Source of the DNA: Rhynchopus sp. YZ270_cl-10
Lineage: Eukaryota; Euglenozoa; Diplonemea; Diplonemida; Diplonemidae
Length of the DNA stretch: 64,000 nt
Reading direction: 5' to 3'
Assembly (NCBI GenBank): GCA_964035575.1
Contig: OZ037882.1
Span: forward strand, 1,178,001-1,242,000
Numbering within the stretch: position 1 is the stretch's first letter; every line of letters starts with the position of its first letter. Positions 1-10,769 of this stretch are shown here, piece after piece. Position numbers and translations under genes: made by a program. The notes below the pieces were generated by a model that was not told the origin of the DNA, searched no databases, and saw only the letters and a list, made by a program, of their open reading frames with translations.

Positions 1-1
1 A

Positions 2-301
2 CGGTTTGTGCAGCGCATGTCTGTGAAGTCAGCACTTCACGGGGCTGGTCTTGCAAGCGGTGCTGTGCAGCACGGGGATGTTGGTGCACGGAGCCAGCGC
101 TTTGTGACTGTGATGGGGGATGTGGTGCGTCGGAGTTGGGCGCTGTGCGAGGAGGCTGTGCGTGACGGGGTTGTGTGTCTGTACGAGCCTCCTGAAGGGA
201 CAACACTGCCGTCTGCACTTGAAGACGTTCTTGTCCAGCACAAGGGGTCTGGCTACAGAGTCGTTGCGTCAGACAACAAAGGACGTGACAACGTGTTTTA
301 G
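2..301 (+). CDS. Adenylate cyclase family, 3' end of copy 0 (cut by window edge)
   Basis: The last 99 codons of the cyclase gene family that repeats along the first 28 kb. They correspond to the end of the second, degenerate cyclase-like domain (from the FVQRMSVKSALHG segment to the tail VVASDNKGRDNVF and stop TAG at 299-301). The frame is set by near-identity to the full copies at 14285, 17178, 20770 and 26527. The catalytic domain would lie to the left of the window, so integrity of this copy cannot be judged. The tail differs from the other copies only in its last 10-15 residues. Confidence 0.85.
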   Translation, partial: RFVQRMSVKSALHGAGLASGAVQHGDVGARSQRFVTVMGDVVRRSWALCEEAVRDGVVCLYEPPEGTTLPSALEDVLVQHKGSGYRVVASDNKGRDNVF

Positions 302-2067
302 CGAGTTTTCGTTGCTTTATGGAAGGCGGTCTGACGAGCGGTTGTGTACTGCCACCGTTCACGGCTGAGGCGCACCTTAGCATCTCTCATCGCAACTTGG
401 ATCTCATGAGCAGCAAGGAGTGTGCAGTTGTCTTTTACAAGACGTAACTCTCTCGTTGTGTTGTCTTCTCTGTTTTGTGATAGGTGGTGTGTTTCTTGTT
501 GAGGTTCGCACAAGGACACATACTCATCATGTCACGCTACCCCTTGTTGAACAAGCTAAGCCTCCCTGCATTATTCTTTATTTTTGGGGTCAGAAATTGT
601 GCACGATGACTTGACACAGTCACGTACCCGTATTTGTTCCCATTGGCAATGGGGTATGTATGGACTGTTCAGTCAGATGCACCTATGGATTGACACGACG
701 GTTGCGGGAGGTGACAGAGTGTTATTAAAAGCCACATTTACAGGTGAGTGGAACTCACACTTGTGGTCCCCTCATTTTTCATTCAAGAGTGGAATGTGCG
801 TTGTCGCTCATCAGGCAACATTCTTCGAAAAACGCATATTTCGAGAGAACTCATTGAACTATTGAAAAAATCCCCTTGCCTCCAGTCACTAAATGAAGTT
901 CTCCCAAAGACGTTAATCCATCCCCCCTTTTTGTCTGCAGGAAATTACGCAAACTTCCTACGTGCAGCAACTTTATCATTAAATTTTGTTTATCACAATC
1001 TTTGCTGTTGTTTTTTAGACAAAAAGATTGCCCACCCTTTTCCCTTCCGTTTCCCTCCAGAACCCCATTACACTGACACCAGCACAATAGATTTGTGCAA
1101 TGTATTATCTATCCACATGGCACATTCATGAGGATGACAGAAAGACAGTTTTTCTCTTCCTTTTTTACGTAAAAAAAGCGTTTTGTTTTTGATTATTGTT
1201 TCTGTTTGTGGTCTTTTTTCTTCCCCTAAGCTTTGTTGTGTTCTTCCACGCATATCCTGGCGCAGGGAAAGTCCCACAGAGCAGAGCGCAATTCCATCAG
1301 CAATACTTAAAATTTACCCTTTTTTGCGAGATTCTATTTTTTTTTTCTCTTTGCACTATACCTTCTTTTCGTCAGAAAAGAAGGATAATGAAACAATCTT
1401 TGCAGTTTGCGCAGTAAAGGAATGTACTGATGTGCTCGGAGCACGGCACACATGGCCGTCACCGTTGAGCGTTCAACCATACGCTTGCGGCCAAAGCCTC
1501 GTGGACATTCTTCTCTTGAGGAAGGAAAGACGATCTTGAAAAAGTCTCTCCCCTCTTTTTTGATTTCCGAAAACAAATAATCCAATTGGTTGTTGTTACA
1601 TCGTGCTTCCTTATCGCGGGCAGCCTTCCCATCCACGTATTGCAGGTAGCGCTGCGTTGTTCGCTACACTCATACTAAATGAACGTGTGTCTTCTATTAT
1701 CCCCAGCTTTCCTCATGGCATACACTGATGACACAGTACATTTTTTACTGCCGCCACAATCCAGGGGTGAGATGTGCTGCCTGCAAATGACTCCTCGAGT
1801 CGCATTGCACTTCGCGGAAAAACACCTTCTTCAGAAGCCAGGTGGGAATGCTCTCCGCTGCACTGTCTGCGTAGATCCCCCACTACATATGGAGTCATCT
1901 GATGCCACAAGGCAAGTCGCTCCCCAAAGCGATGGCATTGGATGGCATGTGCGTTTACGAACTAATCCATGATTGCCTGCGTGCATACGTTTTGGCACGT
2001 TTCAACAACTCTTTCTCATCCACACCACTCCTCCACAGGAACACAGGTACACTAACGGGAGGGGGAG
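302..2067. other. Cyclase intergenic spacer with repeated blocks
   Basis: No gene seen. Position 391-562 is the downstream block that follows most cyclase copies (starts CGCAACTTGGATCTCATGAG, ends at GTTGAACAAGCTAAGCC). Position 572-745 is a diverged copy of the upstream block, ending in TTTACAGGTGAGT-like sequence. Position 1898-2040 is a promoter-proximal block shared with 10606-10740 (CAAGTCGCTCCCCAA... through GTTTCAACAACTCTTTC and CTCCACAGG). Between about 850 and 1700 the sequence is pyrimidine-rich and AT-rich, with no recognisable coding capacity. Confidence 0.6.
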
Positions 2068-4194
2068 ATGGGGATGCAGTGTCTCAATGGCGTGCTCTCC
2101 TTGGACGGGACACTGAGCACCAAACAGAAGGAGCTGCGCACACAGTTCTTCATCTTTGCCTTTGTGGGTTGGGGTGCCGCTGTATGCCCTCTGGTATTGA
2201 GGTCAGGTGCGCAGCTAAGAAATCCCATCTCCGTCGTGGGAACACTGGTGACACTCGTTGGGTGCAGTATTGCGATCTGTGCAGTGCTGTGCAGGGTTCC
2301 GTTGACAACAAGGATGGTGGTGGGCCCGCTGTACGTCATCACATGTGGGGTGCTTTTGTGGGATTTGAATGCACGAGCTCTCTCTTCGCAGCAGTGGCCT
2401 GTCTTCGTACTCGTCATCAACATGCTGCTTGTGATGCAGGTGCCCACACAGTACAGTCTGGGTCTTGTGTGTTTTGTCGTTACATGGTTATTACTGCTTG
2501 GTGTTGAGGAGAGCTTCAGGTTTGGTCTGTTTGACATTCCCGGATTGGCTGAACTGGAGGGCAAGTACGGACGGCTGTATTACTTGGAGGAGAAGATTGC
2601 CTGTGAGACCCCACCCTGTCCAGTTTCGTTCCCTTCACCTCATCTCTTAACTTCAGTGTCTGTCTTTGCGATTGACTTCATCGTGACACGCGGATTTGCA
2701 CGTGAGGTGCTGAAGGAGCAGACATCAATGGAGCGGACGATCAACACCGTGCAGGAGATTGCCTCACTCCTGGCAAGGTACGACGTGGAGAAGGTGGCTG
2801 AGCTGCTGAAGGCGCATGAGGGTGACCTGCCTGAGGGGATGACAGATGCATTGAGGAGAACCTGCGGAAGTACCGTCCCTACCTCCCTGCTGCGCTGTTT
2901 GAGGCTGAGGTTGATGAGGACGGTGTGCAGCAGTCGGCAGTGGCACCGCCTGGGCTTGACAGCGAGACAGCAACGATTGTGTTCACAGACATCCGTGCGT
3001 CGACGTCGATCTGGGAGAACGCACCTGAGGGGATGCGTGCTGGACTGCAGATCCACAATGCTGTGATGCGTGATGTGATGCGGATGTGTGGTGGGTACGA
3101 GGTGAAGACCATTGGCGACGCATTCATGATTGCCTTTGCATCCACTTGCGACGGTGTGGCGTTTGGGTTGCGTGTGCAGGAGCGTCTGTTTGAAGCAGAC
3201 TGGCCTGCGTCTCTGCTTGAGGATGCACCAATCTGCTGTCGGCAGGGGTCGCTGTGGGGTGGTCTGACTGTGCGCATTGGTGTGAACACTGGCCCTGTGA
3301 CTGTGGAGCAGAACACACTGACGGGACGGACAGACTACTTCGGACACACAGTGAACGTTGCGTCACGCCTTGAGAGCACATGCACACCTGGTGCTGTGGC
3401 TTTGCCGTCTGACCTGTGGACGTCTGTGTCTGGGTCGCGCAGTGCTGTTGCTGGTGTGCCTGAGGCAGTTCACTTGAAGGGTGTGTCTGGGAACACGTTG
3501 GTGTGCTGTGTGTGGCCTGTGTCACTTGGGGGACGAAGGCAGACACCACTTTGCGAGTCTTCTCGTGTTGACTCACCCACTAGACAAGAGTCAAACTTCT
3601 CAAACGTTGTCAACGTCGACAAGTAAGCGTTCGCTAGCTTCCTCCACGCACGAGCTCTCTCCGTTGCTGTTTGCACACTCGACCTCCCAGGTCTCTGGCA
3701 CTGTGGGAGTTGCACAGCTTGCAGTGGGTGACGTGGGACACAACACAGCTTTCGCACAAATGAGTTTCAAACTCACAACACTGACGATCTCACTGGAGCA
3801 GAGTGGAGGGAGTCTGGTGACGCTGCTTGGGAACTGTGTGTGTGTTGGGTGGAACGTGTCACGTTCTGCACCTGCACACATGGAGAACGCGATACGGTTT
3901 GTGCAGCGCATGTCTGTGAAGTCAGCACTTCACGGGGCTGGTCTTGCAAGCGGTGCTGTGCAGCACGGGGATGTTGGTGCACGGAGCCAGCGCTTTGTGA
4001 CTGTGATGGGGGATGTGGTGCGTCGGAGTTGGGCGCTGTGCGAGGAGGCTGTGCGTGACGGGGTTGTGTGTCTGTACGAGCCTCCTGAAGGGACAACACT
4101 GCCGTCTGCACTTGAAGACGTTCTTGTCCAGCACAAGGGGTCTGGCTACAGAGTCGTTGAGTCAGACAACCAAGAACGGGACAACGTGCATTGA
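2068..4194 (+). pseudogene. Adenylate cyclase family, copy 1, frameshifted
   Basis: The start ATG lies in the same GGGGGAGATGGGGATGCAG context as the intact copies. The first frame encodes the membrane part and coiled region, then changes frame near 2855, where a 10-bp stretch present in the others (GGGATTGGAG) is missing. The catalytic domain (FTDIRAST, VKTIGDAF, DYFGHTVNVASR) continues in a second frame to a stop at 3626. A second change near 3565-3590, in the variable linker, returns to the first frame for the cyclase-like C-terminal domain, ending at 4194. Outside these points it is almost identical to the intact copies, so inactivation looks recent. A sequencing error cannot be excluded, but two independent length changes in one copy favour a pseudogene. 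Confidence 0.75.
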
Positions 4195-4810
4195 TGGAGG
4201 GAACGCCGGCTGACGAACGGTTGTACACTGCCCCCGTGCACGGCTCAGGCGCATCTTAGTATGCCTTGTTTATGATTATTCTATTTGATCGAAGGACAGT
4301 CGCAACTTGGATCTCATGAGCAGCAAGGAGTAGTTGTCTTTTACAAGACGTAACTCTCTCGTTGTGTTGTCTTCTCTGTTTTGTGATAGGTGGTGTGTTT
4401 CTTGTTGAGGTTCGCACAAGGACACATACTCATCATGTCACGCTACCCCTTGTTGAACAAGCTGAGCCACCACCTCCTAATACTCGCGAGCACCCTGAGG
4501 AACCGTGCAAATGGTGCACTTTATGCTGCACTACCCTACGTGCAAAAAGGCACTTTACAGTGTTCCCGACCCGAGGCTTATCTTGCGTATGCAGTCGTGT
4601 TGGAATAGAGAAAATAAATGCACAATCTACTTTCACTTTCTTCCCTCCCCTGTCACCCAGCAGAGGTGTTAGCTGGTGCATTATCATTTCCACAGCAATC
4701 CCAGCCTGTGGTGGGGTCAAGGGATTTCGTGTTTCTTCACACTCATTCTTCACACAAACAGACAAGACACCAGACTCTGTGAGCAAACACAACACACATT
4801 TTCTTTCAGG
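4195..4810. other. Spacer and 5' region of the ART-NACHT-WD40 gene
   Basis: Position 4287-4468 is the cyclase downstream block (GATCGAAGGACAGTCGCAACTTGG...), so the NLR-like gene starts about 340 bp after a cyclase 3' block and may use sequence derived from it. Sequence then becomes unique. A pyrimidine tract and CAG at 4801-4809 (TTCTTTCAG), directly before the ATG at 4811, looks like a 3' splice site of a 5' leader intron. The donor cannot be located with confidence. Confidence 0.45.
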
Positions 4811-7800
4811 ATGGGATCCGGAGCGTCGAAGCCTGAAAAGGACGAGATTGCAAAGGGAATTACTAGGAAGGATAGGCCCGTGGACGCAGTGGACAGTGTG
4901 GACGGGAGGACAATGCTGCACAGTGCCGTGCTTGGGGGGGACGTGGAAGCAGTGCGGTTTCTTGTGGGGAACGGGGCAGGGAACGTGCGTGACAGGGACG
5001 GGAAGGTGCCTCTGTGGTACGCACTGCAGCACAGAGACGCGGATGTGCGGGGGCGACTTGAGACGGAGCTGGGTACGCATGCAGCACAGATCCTTGTGGA
5101 GGTGGAGGATGCTGTGCAGGTGTACCTCACTGACGGTGTCGCCACAACAAGAACAACACCGACAACAACAGCAACAACAACAAGAACAACAACAGGTGTG
5201 GCAGTGGAAAGGAGCAGTGGAGATGCAACGACAACACCTCTTACTGACCCTCACATGGACATGGCGAAAGACACGAACACCTCGACTGGAGACAGGCACC
5301 TGGGAGAGGACGATCTTGACGGGGACACTGCACTGCGGCACACAGACGGACGGAAGGTGGAGTGGCTGCGGAAAACAGACGACGGCAACAAGAAGAACAG
5401 CAATGGAGGTCTAGAACTGCTCTGCTGGCTGCGTGGTCTGCCAAAGGTGGATCCGCCGTTGGGCTACACAGACGAACACGTGCGGCACATGGAGGCGGGG
5501 TTCCGTGTAGTGTGCAAGCGTCTGCTGGAGGACATGAGAGGACGGAGGGAGGCTGCGGGGACACGTGGTGGGCACGTGAAGGTGGAGGACTGGATGGCGG
5601 CACGCGACCCGTTTGAGCTGCTGCTGTCGGGGTTCCTGTTCACGTCTGACTGTGTGGAGTATGTGCTGGACAGCGGCGGGGATGTTGTGTGCGACGAGGA
5701 CGGGACACCGCAGATTGCGAAAGGACCTGACGGGAAGCTGCGGTACATCAAACTGACGGAGCGGGCTGTGCTGGACAACCACGGGAGTGCTGCTGATTCA
5801 CAGTCGCTTGCGCTGTACATGACGATGAATACTGCGATGCGTGCTGTGGGGTGGCTGCCTGCGGTGAAGGAGTGGAAGGGGACACCTGAGAAGACAGCAC
5901 CGAACGTGTTTGAGCTGTCGCCCGCACCCCCGCAGCTGCACGTAATTGCGACCTTTGCGCCGCTGATCCGTGGTCTGGACCGGCTGATTGGGAGCCGGCG
6001 GAAGCAGCTGCGGACTGTGTTCCGCGGGATCAATGTGAACGTGTCTGCGAAGTACGCGCTGGGGACGCACATCGTGTGGAACTGCTTCACGTCGACAACA
6101 CTGAAGCGGGATGTGGCTCGGAGCTTCATGTACGGGAAGGGGGGCACGTTCTTTGTGGTGGTGGCGAAGGAGGGTGCTGCAGACGTGAAGTTCTCGTCTG
6201 TGTATGCTTCGGAGGACGAGCTGCTGTACACAGCGAACATCGAGTACCGGGTGCAGTGGAAGCTTTCGCCGACGCTGCTGCGGATGATGGGGCTGCGCTT
6301 TGACGTGATTGTGATGCAGGAGGTGTGTGCGGATGCGAGTGTGGGTGTGGGGGAGACGAGTGCGGCTGAGCAGGTGGGTGCGCTGCAGGAGGTGATGGGA
6401 CACACAGTCGCGTTCTTCAAGGACTACCTTGCGCAGTACGTGGAGGGGCGTGTGGGGGACGACACACGTGTGGATGAGTCGGAGACACGTCCGCTGATGG
6501 AGGAGGTGCGGAGGTGGCTTCGTGCACGTGGTGGAGGTGGGAAACAGATGTCTTCCGTGTGCACACAGGCAGCAGCGGGCACAGAGCGCAAGCCTGATGT
6601 GGAGACGAGAGAAGAAAGACAAGGGACGTGTGGTGTGCTGTGTGTGATCGGAGAAGGAGGGAGCGGGAAGACGTCTGCTTCGATTGCAATTCTGAGCGAC
6701 CTTGCAACGTCTGCGAGGAAGAGCGAAAGCACCAGCAACGAAGACACAAACAGGAACAGAAACAGCGTGGTGAGTGATGTGACTGCGGATGCGGATGCGA
6801 AGCCGTACTTCCCTGTGTTTGTGGCGCTGCCGACAGTGAAGCAGCACCTGCTTGAGAAGGGAGGGCTGGACAGGTTTGTGCTGGAGTCGTTTGCGCTGCG
6901 GGAGGCGGACCGTTCATTCCTTGCGGAGACGTACGAGGTGGTGCTGGTGCTGGACTCGCTGGACGAGGTGGGGCTGACGCAGAAGGATGTGGGTGCTGTG
7001 GTGGCTGAGGGTGGACTTCTGTGCAGGCACCCGTGGGTGGAGGCACACTGCAGTGTTGTTGTGACTGTGCGTGGTGAGTACCTGAAGGGTGTGGATACGT
7101 CTCCGTCTGGTGTGTGTGGGGCTGATGTGCGTGCTGTGTACATGCAGCCGTTCACAGAGGTGGATGCGAGAACGTACATCGAGCGTGCAAACACAGCCTG
7201 GGAGAAGGAACACAAAGAGGAGAAGGAGAAGGAGGGGAAGTCAGACCACAAGGAAGAGCGCACAGTCTTCGTGCATGAGGAGGACGTTGAGGGTCTTGTG
7301 CTGCTGCGGAACCCATTTGTGCTGCACATGGCGTGTCACGCACAGTGCAGCGGGAAGGCTTCCGAGGAAGTGATCTACGAGACCTACCTGGAGACGTGGA
7401 CGAGGAAGGAGATGGCGTCTGGTGGAGTTGCTGTTTCCGATGTGTCTTTGGAGGATGTGCTGCGTGCAGGGGAGCTTGTTGCATGCAAGATGCTGGATAC
7501 AAACGAGTGGCAGGGGACTGTGGGTGTGGCGTCTCACATTCTTGATTCGCAGCACGATGTGCGTGAGGCTGTGCGGGATGCGTGCTTCCGCTGCCTGCCG
7601 TTCCGGATTGAGGACTTTGGGGAGGAGCGGAGTGCGTTCACGTTCCGGCACAAGTCGCTTGGGGAGCACCTTGCAGCACGGCGGCTTGCACGTGATCCAG
7701 CAGGGACACTGGGGACGCTGGTGCAGCGGAGCTTCAGCAAGGACTCGCAGCGTGTGCTTGGGTTCTTTTCCGCGCTGGTGTGTGGAGACAGTGGGCTGTA

Positions 7801-10033
7801 CGAACGTGCCTACACAGAGCTGCTTGCGGCTGTGAAGGCGACACGCGGCAGTGCAGGTGCAGGTGCAGGTGGAGATGCAGGTGTTGGCGGGGAGGGTATT
7901 GTGACAGCAGGGTCGAATGCAGCAGCACTGCTGGCACGTGCACGCATCCCTGTGAGTGGGGAGGACCTGAGCGGGATCCGTGTGTCGAACTGCGACCTGC
8001 GCGGGTCTCTGTTTGTGGAGACAGCGCTGACGGGCGCTTCCTGCTCGAACTGCTGGCTGGAGCACACTGAGTTCAACACCTGCGACATGGGTGGCACGAT
8101 GCTGCCTGACTGCTCCCTTGGCACACCACTTCCTGTACTGCAGCATGCTGCGCGTGATGCGGCAGTGACACCTGATGGCAGTCAAATGGTAACAGCTGGC
8201 AAGGACGGGAGAGTCCATGTGTGGAGCATGTCTTCTGGGGAAGAAGTGATGGTCTTGGAAGGACACGATTCGTATTACAAAGAAGTCAATGGAGTGGCAG
8301 TAACACCTGACGGAACCCGCGTAGTTTCGTGCTCCGATGACAGAACTCTGCGTGTGTGGGATGTGCACACTTGGGAGGCAGTGTTCGTCTTGGAAGGACA
8401 CGAAGACGAGGTGCGCGAGGTGGCAATCACTCCCGACGGTTCTCAAATTGTTTCAACTTCTGATGCAGACGGCATCCGCGTGTGGGATCTCTCGACGGGG
8501 ACGGAAGTGCTGGTACTGAAGTCGCCTGGCATTCGCAGCATGGTTATTACGAAGGATGGAAGTCAAATAGTGACGTGCTCTCAGGAGGAACTGTGCGTCT
8601 GGGATCTGGTGACGGGGAAGCAGGAGATGCAGTGGCCTTGTTGTGTGGCGTTTTCGCATGCACTGGCAGTCACTCCCGATGGATGCCATGTTGTTTCGAG
8701 CTCTGATGGCGCACATCTTTGGAACCTCTCCACCGGGGCAGAGGTGATGGTGTTCCATGCCGACGCTGAGTTGCAAGCAGTGGCAGTCACTCCCGATGGA
8801 TGTCACGTGGTTGCTGGATCCACGAGAGGTAATGTGTACGTTTGGAGCATTTCGACTGGGAAGCAGGTGACGGTGCTGCAAGGACACACTTCCAATGTGA
8901 ATGCAGTGGCAATGTCACCAGATGGATGCCACGTGGTTTCATGCGCATACCACGACCGTACTGTTCGAGTATGGAACATCACGACCGGGAAGGAGACACC
9001 AGGTTTCGAAGGACTCCCAGGACGGTCTGTGGCAGTGGCCCCTGATGGATCTATCATTTCGTACGGTGGCAAGAGGAACTGCATCTGGAATGCATCCACC
9101 GGCAGGCCGACACAGGTAGTTGGAGCAGGATTATACGAAGTTGATGATGCTGCGGCTGTGTCCCCAAATGGCTCTCATGTAGTTTATTATGCCGAAACGA
9201 GAGAGAGTGTGTGGGACGTTGCGGCCGGGACGGTGCGGCCTTTGTGCACAGATTCCAGTGAGTTTGCGGTGTTCTTGAAACAGTCTGGAACACTGCTTTG
9301 CTTGGCAGTGTCTCCCGATGCATCTCACGTGGTGACCTGTTCACAGTCTTCACAGGAGAAACACACTTACTGTACGTATGTGTGGAGCATGCCGACTGGG
9401 AAGAAGGTGTCAGAATATGCAGGAACTACTTGGCGTCCCGACGGAGCGGTAGTGACTCCTGATGGAGGACATGTGGTTTCGCACTATCGTGACTTTTCCG
9501 TGCACATGTGGAAACTTCACACTGGAGAAGAGGTGATGGTGTTCAAAGGACATACTGAATACGTCTTCGCCGTGGATGTGACTCGCGATGGATCTCGTGT
9601 TGTTTCATGCTCTTGCGACATGACTGTGCGTGTGTGGGATGTTGCCAGCGGGAAGCAGGTCTTTACCTTGGAGCGTGGTACCAGCGTCGACGGAGTGGCA
9701 CTGACACCTGATGGAGCGCACGTGGTGTCGAGTACAGCAGAGAGTGTGCATGTGTGGAGCATGACCACTGGTGAGAAGGTGGCAGTGAACTCACATTGTG
9801 GTGTGTACAGCGTCGCTGTGAGCCCCGATGGACGCGATGTGATCTGCAGTAGCCGTGACGACACTGTGCGCGTATGGAGCATCTGCACTGGGGAAGACGG
9901 TACGATTGATGGTTTGCGGCTGAAGAGAGTGATCGGTGTCCCTCCAACAGTTCCTCGTGCATTTGGCTGTCGCAATGCTGATGCTGTGGAACCTGAAATT
10001 GCGAGACAGATTCTTTTTGATGGCAAAAAGTGA
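4811..10033 (+). CDS. NLR-like protein: ankyrin, ADP-ribosyltransferase, NACHT, pentapeptide, 14 WD40
   Basis: 1740 residues, one exon. The ATG at 4811 is chosen because it gives MGSGASKP, a classical N-myristoylation signal. The open frame extends 45 codons upstream but has no ATG there. Residues about 15-85 are ankyrin-like (GRTMLHSAVLGGDVEAVRFL) and about 110-140 are Thr-rich. Residues about 330-510 form an R-S-E type ADP-ribosyltransferase: VFRGI near 403, FTSTT near 426, and ExE (EDELL) near 468, the arginine-specific signature. NACHT follows with Walker A GEGGSGKT near 613, Walker B VVLVLDSLDEV near 710-720 and sensor VVVTVRGEY. Next come a helical NLR-type stretch (FTFRHKSLGEHLAARRLA), pentapeptide-like repeats (about 1046-1098) and 14 WD40 units (about 1113-1697), enough for two seven-bladed propellers. 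By family analogy it would be a membrane-anchored STAND switch in which WD40 senses, NACHT oligomerises and ART modifies targets. That role is inferred. It sits inside the cyclase array and is unrelated to it. Confidence 0.85.
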   Translation: MGSGASKPEKDEIAKGITRKDRPVDAVDSVDGRTMLHSAVLGGDVEAVRFLVGNGAGNVRDRDGKVPLWYALQHRDADVRGRLETELGTHAAQILVEVEDAVQVYLTDGVATTRTTPTTTATTTRTTTGVAVERSSGDATTTPLTDPHMDMAKDTNTSTGDRHLGEDDLDGDTALRHTDGRKVEWLRKTDDGNKKNSNGGLELLCWLRGLPKVDPPLGYTDEHVRHMEAGFRVVCKRLLEDMRGRREAAGTRGGHVKVEDWMAARDPFELLLSGFLFTSDCVEYVLDSGGDVVCDEDGTPQIAKGPDGKLRYIKLTERAVLDNHGSAADSQSLALYMTMNTAMRAVGWLPAVKEWKGTPEKTAPNVFELSPAPPQLHVIATFAPLIRGLDRLIGSRRKQLRTVFRGINVNVSAKYALGTHIVWNCFTSTTLKRDVARSFMYGKGGTFFVVVAKEGAADVKFSSVYASEDELLYTANIEYRVQWKLSPTLLRMMGLRFDVIVMQEVCADASVGVGETSAAEQVGALQEVMGHTVAFFKDYLAQYVEGRVGDDTRVDESETRPLMEEVRRWLRARGGGGKQMSSVCTQAAAGTERKPDVETREERQGTCGVLCVIGEGGSGKTSASIAILSDLATSARKSESTSNEDTNRNRNSVVSDVTADADAKPYFPVFVALPTVKQHLLEKGGLDRFVLESFALREADRSFLAETYEVVLVLDSLDEVGLTQKDVGAVVAEGGLLCRHPWVEAHCSVVVTVRGEYLKGVDTSPSGVCGADVRAVYMQPFTEVDARTYIERANTAWEKEHKEEKEKEGKSDHKEERTVFVHEEDVEGLVLLRNPFVLHMACHAQCSGKASEEVIYETYLETWTRKEMASGGVAVSDVSLEDVLRAGELVACKMLDTNEWQGTVGVASHILDSQHDVREAVRDACFRCLPFRIEDFGEERSAFTFRHKSLGEHLAARRLARDPAGTLGTLVQRSFSKDSQRVLGFFSALVCGDSGLYERAYTELLAAVKATRGSAGAGAGGDAGVGGEGIVTAGSNAAALLARARIPVSGEDLSGIRVSNCDLRGSLFVETALTGASCSNCWLEHTEFNTCDMGGTMLPDCSLGTPLPVLQHAARDAAVTPDGSQMVTAGKDGRVHVWSMSSGEEVMVLEGHDSYYKEVNGVAVTPDGTRVVSCSDDRTLRVWDVHTWEAVFVLEGHEDEVREVAITPDGSQIVSTSDADGIRVWDLSTGTEVLVLKSPGIRSMVITKDGSQIVTCSQEELCVWDLVTGKQEMQWPCCVAFSHALAVTPDGCHVVSSSDGAHLWNLSTGAEVMVFHADAELQAVAVTPDGCHVVAGSTRGNVYVWSISTGKQVTVLQGHTSNVNAVAMSPDGCHVVSCAYHDRTVRVWNITTGKETPGFEGLPGRSVAVAPDGSIISYGGKRNCIWNASTGRPTQVVGAGLYEVDDAAAVSPNGSHVVYYAETRESVWDVAAGTVRPLCTDSSEFAVFLKQSGTLLCLAVSPDASHVVTCSQSSQEKHTYCTYVWSMPTGKKVSEYAGTTWRPDGAVVTPDGGHVVSHYRDFSVHMWKLHTGEEVMVFKGHTEYVFAVDVTRDGSRVVSCSCDMTVRVWDVASGKQVFTLERGTSVDGVALTPDGAHVVSSTAESVHVWSMTTGEKVAVNSHCGVYSVAVSPDGRDVICSSRDDTVRVWSICTGEDGTIDGLRLKRVIGVPPTVPRAFGCRNADAVEPEIARQILFDGKK

Positions 10034-10769
10034 GCGCACTGTTCGTACTTGCTCTTTGTTTGCCTCTTCTCCAACAAGACGAATGCAGTCTGACGGACAA
10101 CTGTGCACTGCCTCGCGCGGTGGTGCCCTCATGCCACTGTGGGTGCGTTGTAGGATAGAAGCGGCTTGTCGAGGTCTTACACTAAGTGCTGTCTGTTCAT
10201 ATTCACACGTCTTTTCCAAGATGTGTTGAGATTACACATTGTTGCAGGTGTTTTCACCACCATGCATGTATTGTGCTTTGTGCACTTGGTTGTGGAGTGT
10301 CACACTGCCACTTCCACATCTGTACACTTTTCATTTCCGACTTTACGCAACTAGGATCCTGTTTATGCAAATATAAACTCAGCAGTTTTCATGCAACAGC
10401 TCATCGACTGTGTGCAGATCAAGCAGGTTATCCAAGGAGGTATATTTAGAGGACGGTAAAACGGTTTTTCAATCGTTTTTCACGTGTTTTCAAAGTGGCC
10501 AACAATCATGTACAATACTGCTTCCCACCCACATGTCCCCACCACGTTGTTCTGACACCCATATGTAAAAAAAACGGAAGACACCTCTGATTGCCAAAAA
10601 TAACGCCACAATGATGCCACCAGTAAGTCGCTCCCCAATGCGATGTCACGTGCACGTTTACGAACTGAGCCATGATTGCGCGCGTGCATACGTTTTGGCA
10701 CGTTTCAACAACTCTTTCTTATCCACACCACCCCTCCACAGGAACACAGGTACACTGACGGGAGGGGAG
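10034..10769. other. Spacer between the NLR-like gene and cyclase copy 2
   Basis: No gene seen. Position 10606-10740 repeats the promoter-proximal block found at 1898-2040 (GCTCCCCAA, TTTACGAACT, GCGTGCATACGTTTTGGCACG, GTTTCAACAACTCTTTC, CCTCCACAGG). Shared position just before the ATG of copies 1 and 2 suggests it belongs to their promoter or leader. Confidence 0.5.

Noticed and set aside
2640-3347. Minus-strand His/Pro/Cys-rich frames opposite each cyclase copy
   Set aside because: They recur at the same place opposite every copy and are shadows of the GC-biased cyclase codons.
4676-4810. 45-codon N-terminal extension of the NLR-like protein
   Set aside because: No ATG in this stretch. 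It overlaps a pyrimidine-rich acceptor-like site, and the ATG at 4811 gives a strong myristoylation signal.
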